DNA of 64,000 nt from Acestrorhynchus altus (GCA_034509495.1 CM067507.1:17306950-17370949); one strand, 5' to 3'; shown: positions 24,491 to 36,823, numbered from the stretch's first letter. The notes: generated from the sequence alone by a model not told the origin. Translations and numbers: made by a program.

Positions 24491-25664
24491 GTCTTTCAGG
24501 TGGCCCAAAATTCCTAGTTCAGTTCTTATTCTCTCAGTTTTAAATGCATCACAAAATCTACAATTTCTCCATGATTCAGTTTTATTTATTTTGCTTTGAT
24601 TTAAAGTTATTTTTTTAAAAATGCACTGAATACAAAGACATGTCAGGGATTATTTAATTGTCAGATTACACAGGCACACAGAGTATTTATACTGTAATGC
24701 AGTGCAGAGAACAGAGGTTTTACCTTCTGACTTGAATTTTTTTATTTTGGCCAAAAAAAACAACAAACAGAACATATTTTATTGCAGTTAAATTGTCTCC
24801 ATCATCTCTATTCAATGCTACATTTTTACCCAGTTGTGTACTCAGAGTTTAAAAAGACAAATGAAAAAAAGAAAAAAGAAAAATGAGGCTGAGTTTGATA
24901 TGGCTTCACACTTCCTCACTCATTCTCCTCCTTCGTGTGTCTCAGTGATTATATCTGTTACAGATAAACCTGCTAACCCCAATGAACCTAATCCTTCAGA
25001 CAAGGAGCTCATCTCCCGCTTCTCTCCCTCTCTCGGACACACACGCATTTAGCATATCCTGCACATTCAGTATTGACCTCAAAAAGAAAAGTTGCACACT
25101 GTGCGTAAACAGACCAATACAGAACATGCATACACACACTTGCACACCTGGCTGCAATGTAATCTTCCCCAGCGCAGCACATTCAACATTCTCTCTGTTT
25201 GCAGGCTTACAAAATGTGTGGGCTCAAGTAAAATTAGTGAAATGAACTTTTGCAAAGACAGGAAAATATGCTTCTTTTTACCTATTGTCTCCTAGCACCA
25301 CCACACCTCACTTAATAAAAGATCTAATCTGAGTATCTGCCTGTTCTCATGTCCCAAAGGAAGACTTTATTTACACACTCTGTGTTTTCTACCTAAAAAC
25401 ACATTTCCCAGGTTTGTTCAGGCCCTTGGGACTTCTTTCAGTTCAGTGGACCCCAGCTAATGCTTTTTGGGTTTTTTGGGGGGGCCTTAGGGGTTTCAAA
25501 TGCGGCAGATTTGCTGAAAGGTTCTCCTTCAGTCAGAAAAGACTCTGGCTGTGTTAAAAGAGGATTATCTGTTAAGAGCATTATGTAATTATGAGGATTG
25601 TTATTGAATGTTTAGATTGGTTATGTTGAAATGAAGCAAATTTAATGATGGCAAAATAAGAAAT
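24491..25664. other. gene-free stretch
   Basis: Nothing recognised. A serine/threonine-rich + frame (24982-25245) is low-complexity and unconvincing. Confidence 0.5.
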
Positions 25665-25925
25665 ATTCAAATCAAATCAATTCAAATCTACATTACTTTT
25701 TACAACTGATGTCACAAAGCACCTTTACAGAAATCCAAAATAAGGTGATCAACTCACAAAACATAAAGAAAAAATACAGAACCCCCCCCCCAATGAACAA
25801 GCCAAAGGGCAATAGTGGTAAAGAAAAACTCCCTCAGTGCTGGAAGAAGAAACCTTGGGTGGAACCAGGCTCATGAGGGGACACCCTTCCTCTTCTGGTA
25901 AATCTACTCAAACATTATTGATATA
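25665..25925 (+). repeat. interspersed repeat, 'aaatcaaatcaa' family
   Basis: Starts with AAATCAAATCAATTCAAATC, then TTTTTACAACTGATGTCACA, CTTTACAGAAATCC, GGTAAAGAAAAACTCCCTCA, GAAGAAACCTTGGGTGGAAC and CAGGCTCATGAGGGGACACC. This is a very common repeat in ostariophysan genomes, from memory; its class is not assigned. A second copy is at 53030-53170. Confidence 0.65.
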
Positions 25926-25969
25926 TATATTAAAATTCATTCCTCTTATTCCTCTTATTCATTCCTCTT

Positions 25970-26285
25970 ATCTTCAGGCTCGTGGTGGGTCTGGTGCCTA
26001 ACCAGATATGCTGGGCCCAAATCTGAAATACCTCCTGGACGAAGTGCCAATCTATTGCACAGTACCCCATAAAACCAATTACTCACAAACCCACAAGTTG
26101 CAAACAATTTAGCATGGCCAGTTCACCTACCATGTGTTTTGGGGAGGTGGGAGGAAACTCCAGTACATTGGAGTCCTGGAGTTCTCACAGAGGCCTTGCA
26201 GTGAGAATCAAACTCATGACTCTAAGCCACTGGAGCTGTGCAACACTCACACCATCTGCTGCACTGCTGTGCCACCCAAGTTGAA
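25970..26285 (-). repeat. tRNA-derived SINE copy
   Basis: Minus strand: TGGGTGGCACAGCAGTGCAG, then CACAGCTCCAGTGGCTTAGA and GAGTTTGATTCTCACTGCAA (B-box-like), the gggaggtttcctccc-type block and GGCACCAGACCCACCACGAG at the end. Nearly full length. Confidence 0.7.
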
Positions 26286-26619
26286 AATGTTCTCTTTTTA
26301 ATTACCTTAATAAACCCATACATTAAATGAATTGAACTTGTGAAATCTGTTGGAAATGCTTCTAAACTCTAGAAATAATAATTCTTGAATGGGAATATGT
26401 CAACCAGTATGCCACAAACTAAAGTACAGCTTTCTGCAAGAGCTTGGTTGGAAGTATTGAAGCAAATTTGACATTTATACTCAGCTTGCGTAAGACAAGC
26501 ATGTCAGTTCTCAGCGGGGAATACACTGTGATATTCCATGGAACTGGTTCTCTCTGGAAAATATTCAATATTCAAAATATCACTCTGCCATAATGGAGAG
26601 CAGTTGCTGCAGAAATTCT

Positions 26620-26673
26620 AGACACACACAAACACAAACACACACACACATGCATGCAAGCACGCACACACAC

Positions 26674-26704
<31 letters not shown>

Positions 26705-26735
26705 TGCACGCACACACACATGCACACACGCACCA
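26620..26735. repeat. imperfect (CA)n tract
   Basis: CA-rich with ATGCA and GCA interruptions, implying an old array. Confidence 0.9.
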
Positions 26736-27667
26736 TTCAACATTTCTGTGGTCTTCACAAGCGCTTTATTTCTGCTTCCATGCAGTGTGTCTGGTATGTG
26801 TGTTTCTTAAGCAGATACATTACCACATGCTTCAGATATAATAACTGTAGGTCTGATGTCCTTCATGATAATGAAGATGCACAATTCTGAGAAACAAATT
26901 CTGAGTTTGACTCTCCATATTAATACTCTCAAAATCTGCGTCTGCACATGAAAACTGTTGATAGCTGCTCTGCTTTTGAGCTGCTTGTGTGTGTTCACAT
27001 TCTGACTGTATTGTAATTTACAGTGGTGGCTCCTGCAGCAGGCCGTGGCAGATCCTCTTGGAGGGAATCCCTCTATCTTACTGCTGAGAAGGGACTCTGC
27101 ACTGCCATGTCACCACGCTCCTCCAGCCCCTCTTTCTGATTCCATAAAACTCTTCATCTGGAAAAAAATGCTTCACGGAAACTGAAGGGAGAAGAGTGAG
27201 CCCCATGAATTAGCCGGCTGCACTTCTGTCCACGGGTGGAAAACCCATTAGGCTTAGCAGAAAATGCACTGGATGGCTTTAAGGGTATGTAGAGAATACC
27301 TCTCGGCCGATAGCAGTCACCTCGTAAGCAATTAGGGAAAAAATGGTGCTCTGCAGTGAATGCCTGCCAATGTTTTTTCTGTGGTTAGTTTCAAAAATAA
27401 ACCGTGCAGTTGGCCGTAGACCTTGTGTTTTCCCTGTGATGCTGTTTTTTCTCAGGCTGGGCTTAGTCTGGTTAAAAAAAAGATAGTAGATAGATGGGTT
27501 TTATAGCATAATTTGAGGATAGCTACACACTGGAGGGACAGCAGTTGAGGCACTCTGCTGGATCTACTGCAATGTGAGTTATATGAATATTTCTTTAAAA
27601 AAAAAAGCACATAGACCCACCGAAATTTGTCCTCTGCATTTAACTTATCCATGAATTGAAACACAAA

Positions 27668-28650
27668 CAGTCATGGCCAAATCTTTTTGAGAATGGCACA
27701 AATTTTGGTTTTCACAAACTTTGCTGCCTCCGTTTTATGGTGGCAATTTGTATTAACTCTACATTGTGAAGAGTGATCATATGAATTGCAATTAATTGCA
27801 AAGTCATTCCAGCCACTGCATTTCAGCCCTACATATCGACCTGCTAACATAATTTCAGTGTTGATCTTGTTAGCTCAGGAGAAAACTTTAATGAGGACAA
27901 GACACTAGACATCACATGCTGATTAGAAGAAGAGACGGGTGGGGTTTTTTTCATGTTTTTCTTCTGTTAACCATGGTTACCTCCAAGGAAACACATGTAG
28001 TCATCATTGCATTGCATCAAAATGTATCCAATGATCAACAACTTCAAGGAGAGTTGTTCATTTGCAGTGACAAAGGCTTCATGGTGCCCAAGAAAGTCAA
28101 GCAAGTGTCAGAACCAGCTCCTAAATAGGATGCAGCTACAAGATCATGGTGACAACACAGGTCACCAACACTGCAGGGCTTATGCAAGAATGGCAGAGGG
28201 CCACTTTTCTCCAAGAAAAACTTCAGACTGACACTCTGCAGGAAGTATAGAAATTGGACCGTAGAGGACCAGGGTAAAGTTATTTTCTCTGATGAAGCCC
28301 CTTCAGACTGTTTAGGACATCTGGAAAAATGATTGTCAAAAAAAAATAGGTGAGTCATGTGTCATGCCAACAATAAAGCATCCTGAGACCATTCATATGT
28401 GGGGTTGCTGCTCATCTAGGGGAGTGGGTTCGCTCAAATTTTGCCTAAGAACACTGCCATAAATAAGTAATGGTTTTAAAACATCCTCTAAGAGCAACTT
28501 CTCCCATCAATCCAGGACCAATTTGGAGATGAACAATGGTTTTCCCAGCATGATGGAGCTCCACATTGAAAGGCAAAAGTAATAACCAAGTGGCTTGATG
28601 AACAAAACATTGAAATTCTGATTAGGCAAGAATGGGTTGCCATTATTATA
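27668..28650 (+). mobile_element. Tc1-like transposon remnant (family B)
   Basis: Starts CAGTCATGGCCAAATCTTTT, the terminus of a second common fish Tc1-like family. It continues through the transposase start (MVTSKETHVVIIALHQ), the helix-turn-helix region, a Trp-Thr-(V)-Glu-Asp block, VMPTIKHPETIHMWGC and QHDGAPH. The frame is broken repeatedly (stops and indels). Near 28620 it jumps to RQEWVAI, which belongs near the C-terminus, so the section with the third catalytic acid and the 3' TIR are missing. Confidence 0.85.
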
Positions 28651-31192
28651 TCCATAATATTAGCATTTTTTTTACCCTAATAACAATTGACATATTTTGC
28701 CCACTTTCATGTGATTCAGTCACAGTTGCGGAGGTCTCATTAACAACATAATGCTGATGGAGCTGATGATTTAGGTTATGCTGGTAAACAATGCAAAATG
28801 AAATTTTTCATTTGAACTGCTGGTTGAAATCTTCATAGCACGTACACCATGCTGTTCAGAACACTCTATACAAAAAAGGTTCCAAACTGGTAATTTGGCT
28901 TCTATATTTTCATTTTACATTTATTCCCAAAAGGTCAAACATGAAAACATACAAACATTGAAAACATAGGCATTGTGCCATTGTTAGGTTCTTTTGAATT
29001 TTGTCTGCCTTAAATGGCTAGTTGCCCAGGACAACTGCTGATGTCAGAGATGCAGTACAGCAGGGTTTTACAGAAATGTCACTTCACAGCCGCACGCATT
29101 TATTGCTTATTGAGTGTGTCTGCTAACAGATTGCTTGACCTCTTCTGAGATCAACACAAGCCACTCAACTAGAAAAGACATTAGGTGCAGAAACAGCCTA
29201 AATCTCATTTAAATCACAGTTGGCCTGTGTATGAATTCAGTTTGAAACCAATGCTGAGATAAGGGTGCATGTGTATCCAGAGGGAACAGGCTGCCTTTGT
29301 TTCTGCCGTACTTAAAGCGATCTGCTTCCTGTTTGTTATGCAACCTGTAGAATTCAGGACAGACAGATTTGTGTCATATGGATTATGCTTAGCACCAATT
29401 AACCTAGTGAAAAGGCCTACTGACAATTACCATCGGGTAGTAAGACTGATTCCTGACTGGGCACAACTGATTATTAGTCTTGGATTTAGAAAGGAGGTAA
29501 ATGGAATCTGTTTTCTTAAATTAATTAACTAACATCTAAATAATTCATTAAACATTTCATATTAACTTCATTGTTAATTGTAAAGGAGTAGTAGTAAAGA
29601 TCAACTCAAAATGAATGATTTCTTAGTAATATTCATTAGAAATTAGATTTCTGAAAACATATTATCAAAAGAATCTTAAAGCAAATTTGCCGTGCAGTTG
29701 CTCATTACTTTGCATACACATTTTTACGAAAGATGGACCAAAAGAAATGATCTAAACTTCCTTTTATATTTTATTTTATACACATATGTAATATTTATGC
29801 TAATTTAATTTCTATAGTCCTATACTGAGACATATCACATCTGTTCTTTATATTTAACATGCTTTCACTTAGCATGATATGATTTGTTGCTGTGTGGCAC
29901 CTCTGTGTCCTTTCATCAGGACAGAATTGAAAAACCTAAACATGAAGTTTTCAATGGCCCTACCTTTACTGAATTAAGGTCTATTGTGTGTCAGCTGCCA
30001 GCCTTGTCATTCTCAGTACACAGGATTTTAAGCCTGATCTGAGCTTCACTCCAAGACCAACCTATAAATAAATCCCTCTGAATCTATAGCTCTCTCCCAT
30101 CACAAACACAGACACAGTTGTCTGCAAATATCACTGCATTAAATGTATATTATTCTGATTCTACACTGCCAGCAATTAATCAGTATTTATTGATTGGTAT
30201 ATCAAGTAAAAGAAATTAAAAAAAATCATTCAAAATAGGCTGTTTGTCCAGATTAGGTATATTTATTTCTATCTTAGATCCCCATCTGCATTGATGGAGA
30301 AATAAGAAATACACTCTGCTAATTACATAAAACATAAAAGTCTTATTTCCAAAAGTAAGAAAAAAATAAGTTTCATTATGTACCCTATCAGGGCACCTCA
30401 TAAAATAACACTGACCCTCTGAGATTCATCTTTAATAATCTATAGGTTTTTGTGTGGTTACAAAAGTATCATACCCACTCTCTCTGGCAGTGATGTTGGC
30501 TCCCATAGTGTGACTTATCAGCGATGCAGTATAAAGCCTGAAAGCCAAAGTTACCAGAGTTTCAGAGCTGTTAGGAAGAATCTGATGAGCAGGCAAATAT
30601 ATTCACAGCACAAACACATCAAAGTCTCTTTTTTGGTGGATGCAAATCCCTCCCATTGACCGAGTATCTATTTCTGGCAGCAATAGTAACAGGGTAATTT
30701 CTCTTTCTCCCTCTCGCTCTATCTCTTTTGTGTGCTGTGGCTGGACTGTACTCTGCTCTGGCAACCCCACTTCAGCATTTTCCATTGTGTGCTGGGAACC
30801 GGGCCCAAAATGAAGTGAGAATGTTTACCTTCGAGCTGTTAAAATATTCCTCTTTCCAGTTTTATTATATTAAAAGATCATATTTGTGAGAGGATTAAAT
30901 GCAAACATTGTTATATCATTTCCCAAATATTCTTTTTGTTTCTCCAAATCAAGACATACAAAAAGTACTGATTGCCAGATACTGCAACAAGTTGTGAACC
31001 CAGACAATCTCGTATTTCAACCAGAGTGAAGAGCCTATGAAATTCAACACTTTTAAATATTATGTAGTTAATTCCCCACTGGCTGGAGGTATTTATTCTT
31101 TTGACAGTTACCTAGACGTGAAAAAAAAACTATTCCGCTACCAGGCCGTTGCAATGAAAAGGCATGAGTGACATTACAGGAGTTTTTAAAAT
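28651..31192. other. gene-free stretch
   Basis: Mostly unique sequence with no exon signal. 29000-29200 and 30430-30800 have higher complexity and could be regulatory, without direct evidence. Confidence 0.5.
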
Positions 31193-33920
31193 TTTATTGA
31201 AGAAAAATCCTTTAAATCTTCGACCCAATGGACACATCAACAAATTGCAAAAAAAAAGCAGTTCAGAAATCAACATTTAGCAGCTCAACCACAGATTTGA
31301 AAGCAGAGTGACAATTAGAATGTGTAATACATGTATTAAAAACAAGCATGATAATAAAAACACGGAGAAAAAGAAATCTCTTGCATTTTTTACTTTGAAC
31401 AACATTTCAGAACACTGTGCAACATGGCAAAGACTTCTACTTGCTGTTTGCCAGCTGAGGGGTTAAGCGACACTGTTTGAGCTTTTCCAACCGTGTTTGT
31501 GTTTGTGAATTCCCTCATGACACTGATGACGTGTGATTAAAAAAAGAAAACTTTACAAATTCCAAGCAACAAGGTTGAACACAAACCACAAATTGATCTA
31601 CTCGAAAAGAGACGTGAGCAAGTAAAATAGCAGAATATGGAAAAAAGACAAAGTTTAAGACTTCTGCTCAAGTCAGCAGCAGACACACAGCATAATCTAT
31701 GAACAAGCTCCTGGCTGTCTGATTCTGCTCAGGATCAGTCTGCAGCTATGTAAGAAGTAGCCCTGTCAGTAGAAAACAAACAGCTTTGAATGCAAACTCG
31801 ACAGAATGGGGAGTGCCGCCTCATGGGACAGTTCTCAATCAGATGTTTCCTCTGGATCTCTATCCCTCAAAGGGAACCTGGCCTTGATGAACTCAAGACG
31901 AATAACAGTTCAGAGAGTTTCCTTTCTCTCTGGCACTTTTATTGAAATGATATTATAAGGACACATGATTCGAGTGAATAACCATGTCCTGATAAGACAG
32001 TGATGATTAAAGTATTTTCCATGCTGCATTCCTTTAATAATCAATCGGTATTTGATTACACTTGGCTCATGCTGTTCCTGTTTCTTAAAGCAATTGCAAC
32101 TTAGTGCCAGATCATTACCAACCATGACAGAGGAGGTTCTGATTAAAAACTGTTTGCAGAAGGAGGTGAACCCCATCACCAGCTGCACCCATCACCCCAG
32201 CTCGCTCTCACTCTGCTGTGCTCACCTCTCCCACGCACTCTTTCACACTTCACTGCTTCCTTCCTTTCTCCTCGTCAAGTTTAAATATCCGTGCTGCCAT
32301 GCTGACATGCTTCCTCTCTCCGGCATTAATCAAGAACAGGTTAACCCTCTGTTAGCACGGCTAAATTTTAAGTTGACGCTGAGCACACAGAACGGCAGGC
32401 TAGACTGAGGGAGCATGAACGCAGCCAGTTTTAGTCTGACCATTTCAGCAGTAACTGTGGAATTCCCTGCTAGGGTGTTACATCAAATAATGTCCCAGCA
32501 TCAGAAGTGCCTCAACAAATATCGTCCATCATGGCAGTGGATGGATACACATTCCCTTCTCTCTGTTCAATAAGACAGCTCTTTGTTTTCTTCTGCGCCC
32601 TGGCCTCTACCTCCCTCTCTCACCTGACGCCGGGGTTTTGTCCACGCGTCTGTGATAAAAGGCCAGCGTAACAGCTGATGAGAACTGTAACCAAAATGTA
32701 TAACAAGCTCATGCTGTACCGCAAGATTGCATTCTCCCTACCAGCTCAAGCAATTATGGTACATACAGTAACAAGTCCATCAAGGGAGTCAATTCATATT
32801 GACTCAGAATTCTGCTCATTGCGAGCAATAATAAATTAAGATATAGGATATGCAACTAACTCTTTTTCTTCTGTTTTGATGCAGTGTTTCAAAAGTAAAG
32901 CACCAGAAATCTTGAGATGTCCTGCTGTCCACACATTTCTAAATCGAAAGATAGCCTTTACTTATCTGCGATGCTGACGATACCTTAGGTTTGAACGTCT
33001 ACCATAAAAAGACACACTGTTAATCAGGATACATCCCATACATTCACAAGCTTTGAGTCCCTTTGTTGTGTGTGAAGATCATGGACTTGTGTAGTTTATT
33101 CACCTTTAGAAAAACAAAAAAAATGACAATGGTTTGCATGATTCCCTTACTGTTCTGCATTGGCATTAGGCACTTAGAATGCGTATTTCACATATACAAA
33201 TATAGACAGCACTACTTCCATTTTTGGGCGATAAAAACAGACAATCATAAAATCTTTGGTTTTGTAAACACATCAGGAATTTCACCTCTTTTTCTGAGAT
33301 TCATTTTTGCTGTTCACAATGTAAATAAGTTGACCCCTATGAAGGGGACACATCATCCTCTTTTTTGTCTGCATCTGGAGGCAGATGTAGAAAGAGTGGC
33401 TGTATGCATGCAGTCAGGACGGGAGTGCTCCATATTACAGCACTAATAATACAGCCGGTCTTTGAGCTATGTAAAGACCTAATTTTTTAATGTTCACAAC
33501 AGTGTCAGCCAAACTGAGGCTGGGTCTTTAACGGGTGTTTGCTTGCATTCTCTAGGACTGCTAGTTAGCTTGAGAAAAAAAAAAGTCTAAAAGTCCTTCC
33601 AGAGATAGGCAAGGCCAGGTCACAGTGGACCCATATGTTAGCAAGACTGTCAAAATAACAGTTTCCAAACAGAAGCCTGTCAGAAGCAGCTGACTATCAT
33701 TTGCCCCATTTTAATGGCAAATTATGCTTTAATGCAGTATGAAAAACATGGGGCTTTCAATTCAGAGCTAAAAAGCAAGTCATCACCTATTTGCTCTGAC
33801 TTCCCTGAAAGACTCAGGACAACTTGCAAAACTGACTGAGCTTCTTTCTGGAAATGCAACTGTAATTGATAATTCTCTCTGTCTGTGTCTCTTTATCTCT
33901 GTCTCTAATTCTCCATGTGT
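31193..33920 (-). other. probable tent5a 3' UTR / 3' flank
   Basis: No recognisable coding sequence or transposon follows the stop codon. On the minus strand, poly(A)-signal hexamers occur at 33486-33491 (ATTAAA), 33095-33100, 31938-31943 and 31193-31198 (AATAAA). From memory TENT5 genes have long 3' UTRs, so any of these could be used; which one cannot be settled from sequence. The segment is complex, non-repetitive sequence, unlike the transposon-rich DNA further away. Confidence 0.4.
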
Positions 33921-34700
33921 TCAGTTGCAGGGTAACCAGGTTGAGTAGGTCTGCTGCTGGCAAGCAAACACTGGCTGCACCTGGGCAATGTAGTAATTAC
34001 TGAAGTTGCCGTCTGCTACATAAGGGGCAGGCTGGTAGTAACAGGTGACATTTGCCACGTTTGGTATGACGTTCTGCTCGGCCAGCACTCGAACGGCCAA
34101 CATGGCAATGAGGCCTAAAGTCTGTCGCCTCTCATGCCCCATCAGGCACACCGTGCTTTCGTTCACCACTCCATGCAGAGTCATCAGATAGTCGTACTTG
34201 CGATCTTCCAGCCCCACAAAGTGGTTCTGGAGGTAGGACTCCAGCTTCCGTTGCTGCTCGTTGATGTCTGAGAAGTCAATAAAGAACCGTGAGCACATAT
34301 AGCGCTGCAGAGACTTCATCTCTGTCTCAGAGGCAGCTCGGAAACCTCTGACCAGCAGGTGGCAGTACTTCAGCAGGCCACCTCCACGGATCTCCTCGGG
34401 GTTCCTGGTGCAGATCACCTTGTTGCGCAGGTGTTCCAATGCCACGTTAAAGTCCCCGTACACACTCTCCCCTATGATGGTGGGGTGGAAGGTTTTGGCC
34501 ATAGGGTTCTCAGAACATTCGTAAAATAGCAGGAGCGAGTCCAGTTTGATCTGGAACGAGTCCACGCTGAACTCGAACTGTCGCCGCAATGAGTCTACAA
34601 ACTTGAGCTCCACATTCTTGCCTCTGTTGTTGGAGAGGGAAATGAGGCTCCAGCGGTCCGAGTCGTTGCAGACTTTCACCATCTTCTGAACATAAGCTTC
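33921..34700 (-). CDS. tent5a: tent5a coding exon 2 (terminal)
   Basis: Begins after the acceptor CCTCACAG with GAA GCT TAT (EAYVQKMVKV) and runs to the stop at 33921. It carries the conserved family blocks FVDSLRRQFEFSVDSF, NPEEIRGGGLLKYC, RYMCSRFFIDF, VVNESTVCLMGHERRQT and CYYQPAPYV. All remaining coding sequence sits in this one exon, as in other vertebrate TENT5 genes. Confidence 0.95.
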   Translation of the reverse strand, partial: EAYVQKMVKVCNDSDRWSLISLSNNRGKNVELKFVDSLRRQFEFSVDSFQIKLDSLLLFYECSENPMAKTFHPTIIGESVYGDFNVALEHLRNKVICTRNPEEIRGGGLLKYCHLLVRGFRAASETEMKSLQRYMCSRFFIDFSDINEQQRKLESYLQNHFVGLEDRKYDYLMTLHGVVNESTVCLMGHERRQTLGLIAMLAVRVLAEQNVIPNVANVTCYYQPAPYVADGNFSNYYIAQVQPVFACQQQTYSTWLPCN

Positions 34701-36100
34701 CTGTGAGGTGGAATCAAAGGACACATTCTGAATGACAGACCTTCCATTGTCATTAATTCCCCCTGAATATTATTTCTTATCAGTTTAAAATTCAAAACTT
34801 ATGTCAGCTTTTCTCTCTGTCAGTTTGCATGTTTGAAACGCCACAAGAAATTCCTCACATGTGGGTGCTTTTTGCAACACTGTGCTGCAGCCCTGTAGAG
34901 CCCAAGGCTCAGTGAGTTCTGAGACAGTGCCGCTGCCTGCCCTTACACTGTGTAAGGTCTAAGAAGCTGAGAAAGGAGGATCGGCTTTAAATTGGTTTAA
35001 GCCAATCCTCTTAGCAATCGAAAACCAAGGTTTTACTATTAGTAAACTTGGCTAATTGTATTTTGGAGCTTTTAAATGTGCAGCACACTCAGCATACTGG
35101 TTTGCAGACTGTGCAGATTGATTTGCAACACTTCTGAAAGTGCGCAACCATAATAAAATAGTTATAAAAGTACCGTTACTACTATTAACAGGAATAAATA
35201 ACTGCTACACTATTAGTACTATTACTAAATCAACAGGATTAAAAGTATAGTATGTTTATGGCCTAAAATTATTACTACTGCTTCTACTACAATTACTATT
35301 ACTAAAATTATTACTAGTACTTCTACTTCTACTCCTACTATTACCACAGTTACCAATATTACTACTACAGTTATAACTAGTAGTACTAATATTACTACTA
35401 GTTATTACTACTACAGCCATTACTCCTAATGGTGCAACCAATACTACTACTACTAGTTACTAATATTAATACTAGTGTTAACACTGCTAAAGTTATTACT
35501 CCTGCAGTCATAACTCTTTCTACAACTAGTATTAATACTATTAGTAAGGTTATTACCACTGCCATTACAGTTACTACTAACAATAATAAAGGATAAAACA
35601 TGAATAAGTGTGCTCCTCTTCCTCTTTACATCTCTGATTACCAGCAAAAATCACATTTGATTTGACTTTATTAATAATAACGATGATGATACCTTTAAGG
35701 TCAGGGGTGTGATTTTCTCCTTGTTCACTCCCTCGGGCAGAAAGTCCAGCAGACAGTCCAGCACGATATCCTTGACCATCTGAAACTCGGCCTCCCCCTT
35801 CAGCTCGGCGCAGAAGATCAGGTCCAGGTCCTTGTAGCCCAGGCCGCTGTGCTCGTGCAGGACGTGGCTGGCCGCGGAGCCGTTCAGCCGGACGTCCCGC
35901 ACGCGCAGCTCGCGCTCCTCCATGCGCCTCCTGACGGCCTTGACGATCTGCCGCGGCTTCATCTGCAGCGTGGGGAAGTTCCCGCGGCCGTGGATGGGGA
36001 TGCTCTCGGTCAGCAGGCTGTCCAGCCGCTGCACTTGCTCCCAGCTGAGCACGCTGAAGCCGCCGCCCTGCCCGGCGGCCGCGCTGTCCTCCTCGGCCAT
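33921..36100 (-). CDS. tent5a: TENT5A (FAM46A), non-canonical poly(A) polymerase, two coding exons
   Basis: The family extends poly(A) tails of selected mRNAs, notably those of secreted and ER-targeted proteins such as collagens; human TENT5A mutation causes a brittle-bone disease (established knowledge). Exon 1 is 35693-36100 (136 codons) and exon 2 is 33921-34700 (259 codons plus stop), joined in phase 0 across a 992-bp GT-AG intron, giving 395 residues (human 442). The nucleotidyltransferase core shows the Gly-Ser motif at residues 74-75 and the catalytic Asp-x-Asp in KDLDLIF (D91, D93). A third acidic residue is expected in the ELKFVD/FSVDSF strand region (about 170-183). The C-terminus ends TYSTWLPCN, and the preceding AQVQPVFACQQQ stretch identifies the A paralogue rather than B, C or D. 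The start at 36100 has an optimal Kozak context (CACCATGG). The glycine-rich N-terminal repeat of mammals is reduced to a short AAAGQGGG. The reading frame is intact. Confidence 0.96.
35255..35600. repeat. degenerate ACT/ATT trinucleotide tract in tent5a intron
   Basis: About 340 bp with obvious period-3 structure (act, att, agt triplets with scattered substitutions) inside the single tent5a intron. It generates spurious Ser/Asn-rich frames on the minus strand. It looks like an old, decayed trinucleotide microsatellite. Confidence 0.8.
35693..36100 (-). CDS. tent5a: tent5a coding exon 1
   Basis: Encodes the N-terminus and the nucleotidyltransferase catalytic half with DLD at residues 91-93. 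It ends at TTA AAG followed by the donor GTATCA, phase 0. The exon is GC- and CpG-rich, unlike exon 2, and lies inside the promoter CpG island. Confidence 0.95.
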
Positions 36101-36610
36101 GGTGAGGACGGGGGCGGAGAAGAGCTCGGGGCGGTTGTGTCGCTAGTGTGCGCGCTGAGGTAGAGCCTGCGAGCCAGCGTCCAGCCTCATCGGGGTACCA
36201 GCCACCTCACGCCTGTGCGCGCGGGGGAGCTCGCATGACCACGAGCCTGGCGAGGTAGAGCGGGTTCAGCTCGCGCGCTCGGATGTGGCGCTCGTGTTGC
36301 GGCGGCCGCTTCTATACGAGCCTCGCACTCTCCTCCACCGCTTCTCGGGGAAGCCGCGCCCCCGTTGCGCTGATTGGAGCGCAGCGACTCGCCTTCCGTG
36401 CGCTGATTGGTCAGCAGGGCGGGCTCGCGCGCAGCTCGCCCATGCTGGGGGCGGGGCTTGTTGAATACAGGCGGTGTATGAAGAAGTAAACAGAAGTTCA
36501 GCCTGTGGCTCCGTGGATTCAGGGCGCCCCTGTCACTCTGCACGCACTCACTGTCTCCAGAACAGACAGCCACAGCGCAGGCTGCGCGCACTGCTGCCCT
36601 GAACACTGAT
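35700..36610. promoter_or_regulatory. CpG island over tent5a exon 1 and promoter
   Basis: This is the only strongly GC- and CpG-rich block in an otherwise AT-rich window, covering exon 1, the 5' UTR and upstream sequence. Long open frames on both strands here (for example minus 36187-36606) are a by-product of the composition. Confidence 0.75.
36284..36460 (-). promoter_or_regulatory. tent5a: tent5a core promoter: TATA-like, two CCAAT boxes, GC box
   Basis: On the minus strand, reading toward the gene: a GC box (GGGGCGGGGC on +, 36447-36456), CCAAT at 36406-36410, a second CCAAT at 36373-36377 (33 bp apart centre to centre) and a TATA-like TATAGA at 36311-36316. A start site near 36284 is inferred, which would leave a 5' UTR of about 185 nt. 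The block lies in the GC-rich, CpG-rich island of about 35700-36600. No transcript evidence is available here. Confidence 0.6.
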
Positions 36611-36801
36611 CCTGAGTCAGCTCAACTGACACCAGCTTCTGCAATACTGGTAAAAGCAGTGCAGTCACATACTCTACTCATCCACTGTCCCAGTTAGGGT
36701 ATCTGATAGGTACAGACTGGGATGCACGTGTGGCTGTTTACTACTTGCATGACTGTGAAACATTAAAACATAACATTTAGACCCCCCCATACAATAATAC
36801 G

Positions 36802-36823
36802 TGTGTGTGTGTGTGTGTGTGTG
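36802..36823. repeat. short (GT)n array upstream of tent5a
   Basis: About 11 GT units. Confidence 0.85.

Noticed and set aside
32052..32408. 118-codon + frame 3' of tent5a
   Set aside because: Low-complexity Ser/Leu/His composition, antisense to the probable 3' UTR, no recognisable domain or splice context.
33063..33446. 127-codon + frame
   Set aside because: Antisense to the tent5a 3' region; composition and lack of motifs suggest chance.
36187..36606. 139-codon minus-strand frame upstream of tent5a and overlapping + frames at 35849-36163
   Set aside because: Explained by high GC in the CpG island/promoter; no resemblance to TENT5 proteins, and the annotated start has an ideal Kozak context downstream.
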